From positions 671,094 through 735,093 of the forward strand of contig NZ_PPEI02000003.1 of assembly GCF_002899895.1 (NCBI RefSeq): a DNA stretch of 64,000 nt, written 5' to 3'. Of this stretch, positions 63,891 through 64,000 are shown piece by piece. Below the pieces are notes generated by a model. It saw only the letters and a program-made list of their open reading frames with translations, searched no databases and had not been told where the DNA came from. Made by a program: the position numbers and the translations under genes. How positions within the stretch are numbered: position 1 is the stretch's first letter; every line of letters starts with the position of its first letter. Source of the stretch: Chryseobacterium oncorhynchi (GTDB lineage Bacteria; Bacteroidota; Bacteroidia; Flavobacteriales; Weeksellaceae).

Positions 63891-63922
63891 TTTGCGAGTT
63901 GTGGTATAAGTTTCTATCTTTG
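63891..63922 (+). promoter_or_regulatory. Strong promoter reading out of the window
   Basis: TTTG (63891-63894), a 20-base spacer and TATCTTTG (63915-63922), a full match to the consensus. The transcribed leader from about 63929 has two short hairpins (ACTGAA/TTCAGT at 63927-63950, GCCT/AGGC at 63961-63974) and no start codon with an open frame before the end. A stable-RNA (rRNA) operon is the most likely target, by inference. Confidence 0.6.
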
Positions 63923-64000
63923 CCCCACTGAAAACGAGAGTACATTCAGTAGCGCAGAAAGCCTTTAGATAGGCGTAAACATAATAGACTACGAAAGAAC

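Overview
The window is an AT-rich chromosomal segment of a Bacteroidota bacterium of the Flavobacteriia, most like Chryseobacterium or a close Weeksellaceae relative. The evidence is TAnnTTTG-type -7 promoter elements, a split MetH, paired carboxypeptidase-independent TonB-type barrels, a small double-glycine leader peptide of the kind common in Chryseobacterium, and the overall protein styles. The genus is an inference from protein recall; no 16S rRNA is present. The content is mostly ordinary chromosome. I see no phage, integrase, transposase, CRISPR array or tRNA.

Layout. 1-4.05 kb: end of rpoA, rplQ, a small lipoprotein, eno and gltA, each closed by a clear hairpin. 4.2-7.8 kb: a membrane-anchored AraC-type regulator, an outer-membrane barrel receptor and, on the other strand, a previously easy-to-miss 53-residue double-glycine, six-cysteine peptide gene. 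8.0-16.3 kb: a tight run of nine genes joining arginine/citrulline chemistry (two deiminase-fold enzymes, CtlX among them) to polyamine chemistry (SpeD, a membrane-bound spermidine-synthase-like protein, an exported FAD amine oxidase-like protein) and to membrane proteins of unknown role (DUF4178, DUF350, two unnamed). This is the most system-like part of the window. 16.3-24.3 kb: a GH43 glycosidase, a lipoprotein esterase, two tandem paralogous barrel receptors and a DUF3817 protein. 24.3-35.6 kb: nadD, recJ, an M48 protease, a YbiT-type ABC-F protein with a degenerate second Walker A, smpB, an OmpA protein with a histone-like tail, yebC, an LpxH-like phosphatase and a glycosyltransferase. 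35.7-44.3 kb: RDD protein and the divergent SpoIIM-membrane protein-DUF4129-DUF4350-MoxR-DUF58 cluster, followed by an atypical proline-dehydrogenase-like gene and an OsmC protein. 44.4-47.0 kb: a large GH63-like glucosidase.

47.1-58.6 kb is a methionine locus. A strong promoter and a well-formed SAM-I riboswitch precede metX, an ACT-homoserine dehydrogenase without a kinase domain, metZ, a 23S-IVS-type four-helix protein, the N-terminal half of MetH, a fatty acid desaturase, the C-terminal half of MetH, a polytopic membrane protein and metF. Together these take homoserine to methionine and feed the methyl group through MetF and MetH. SAM from this route is also the substrate of SpeD in the polyamine cluster.

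58.6-64 kb: a secreted protein, a GNAT-fold protein, folE, a DinB-like protein and cysS, then about 500 bases of non-coding, pyrimidine-rich DNA and a strong promoter reading out of the window, probably toward a stable-RNA operon.
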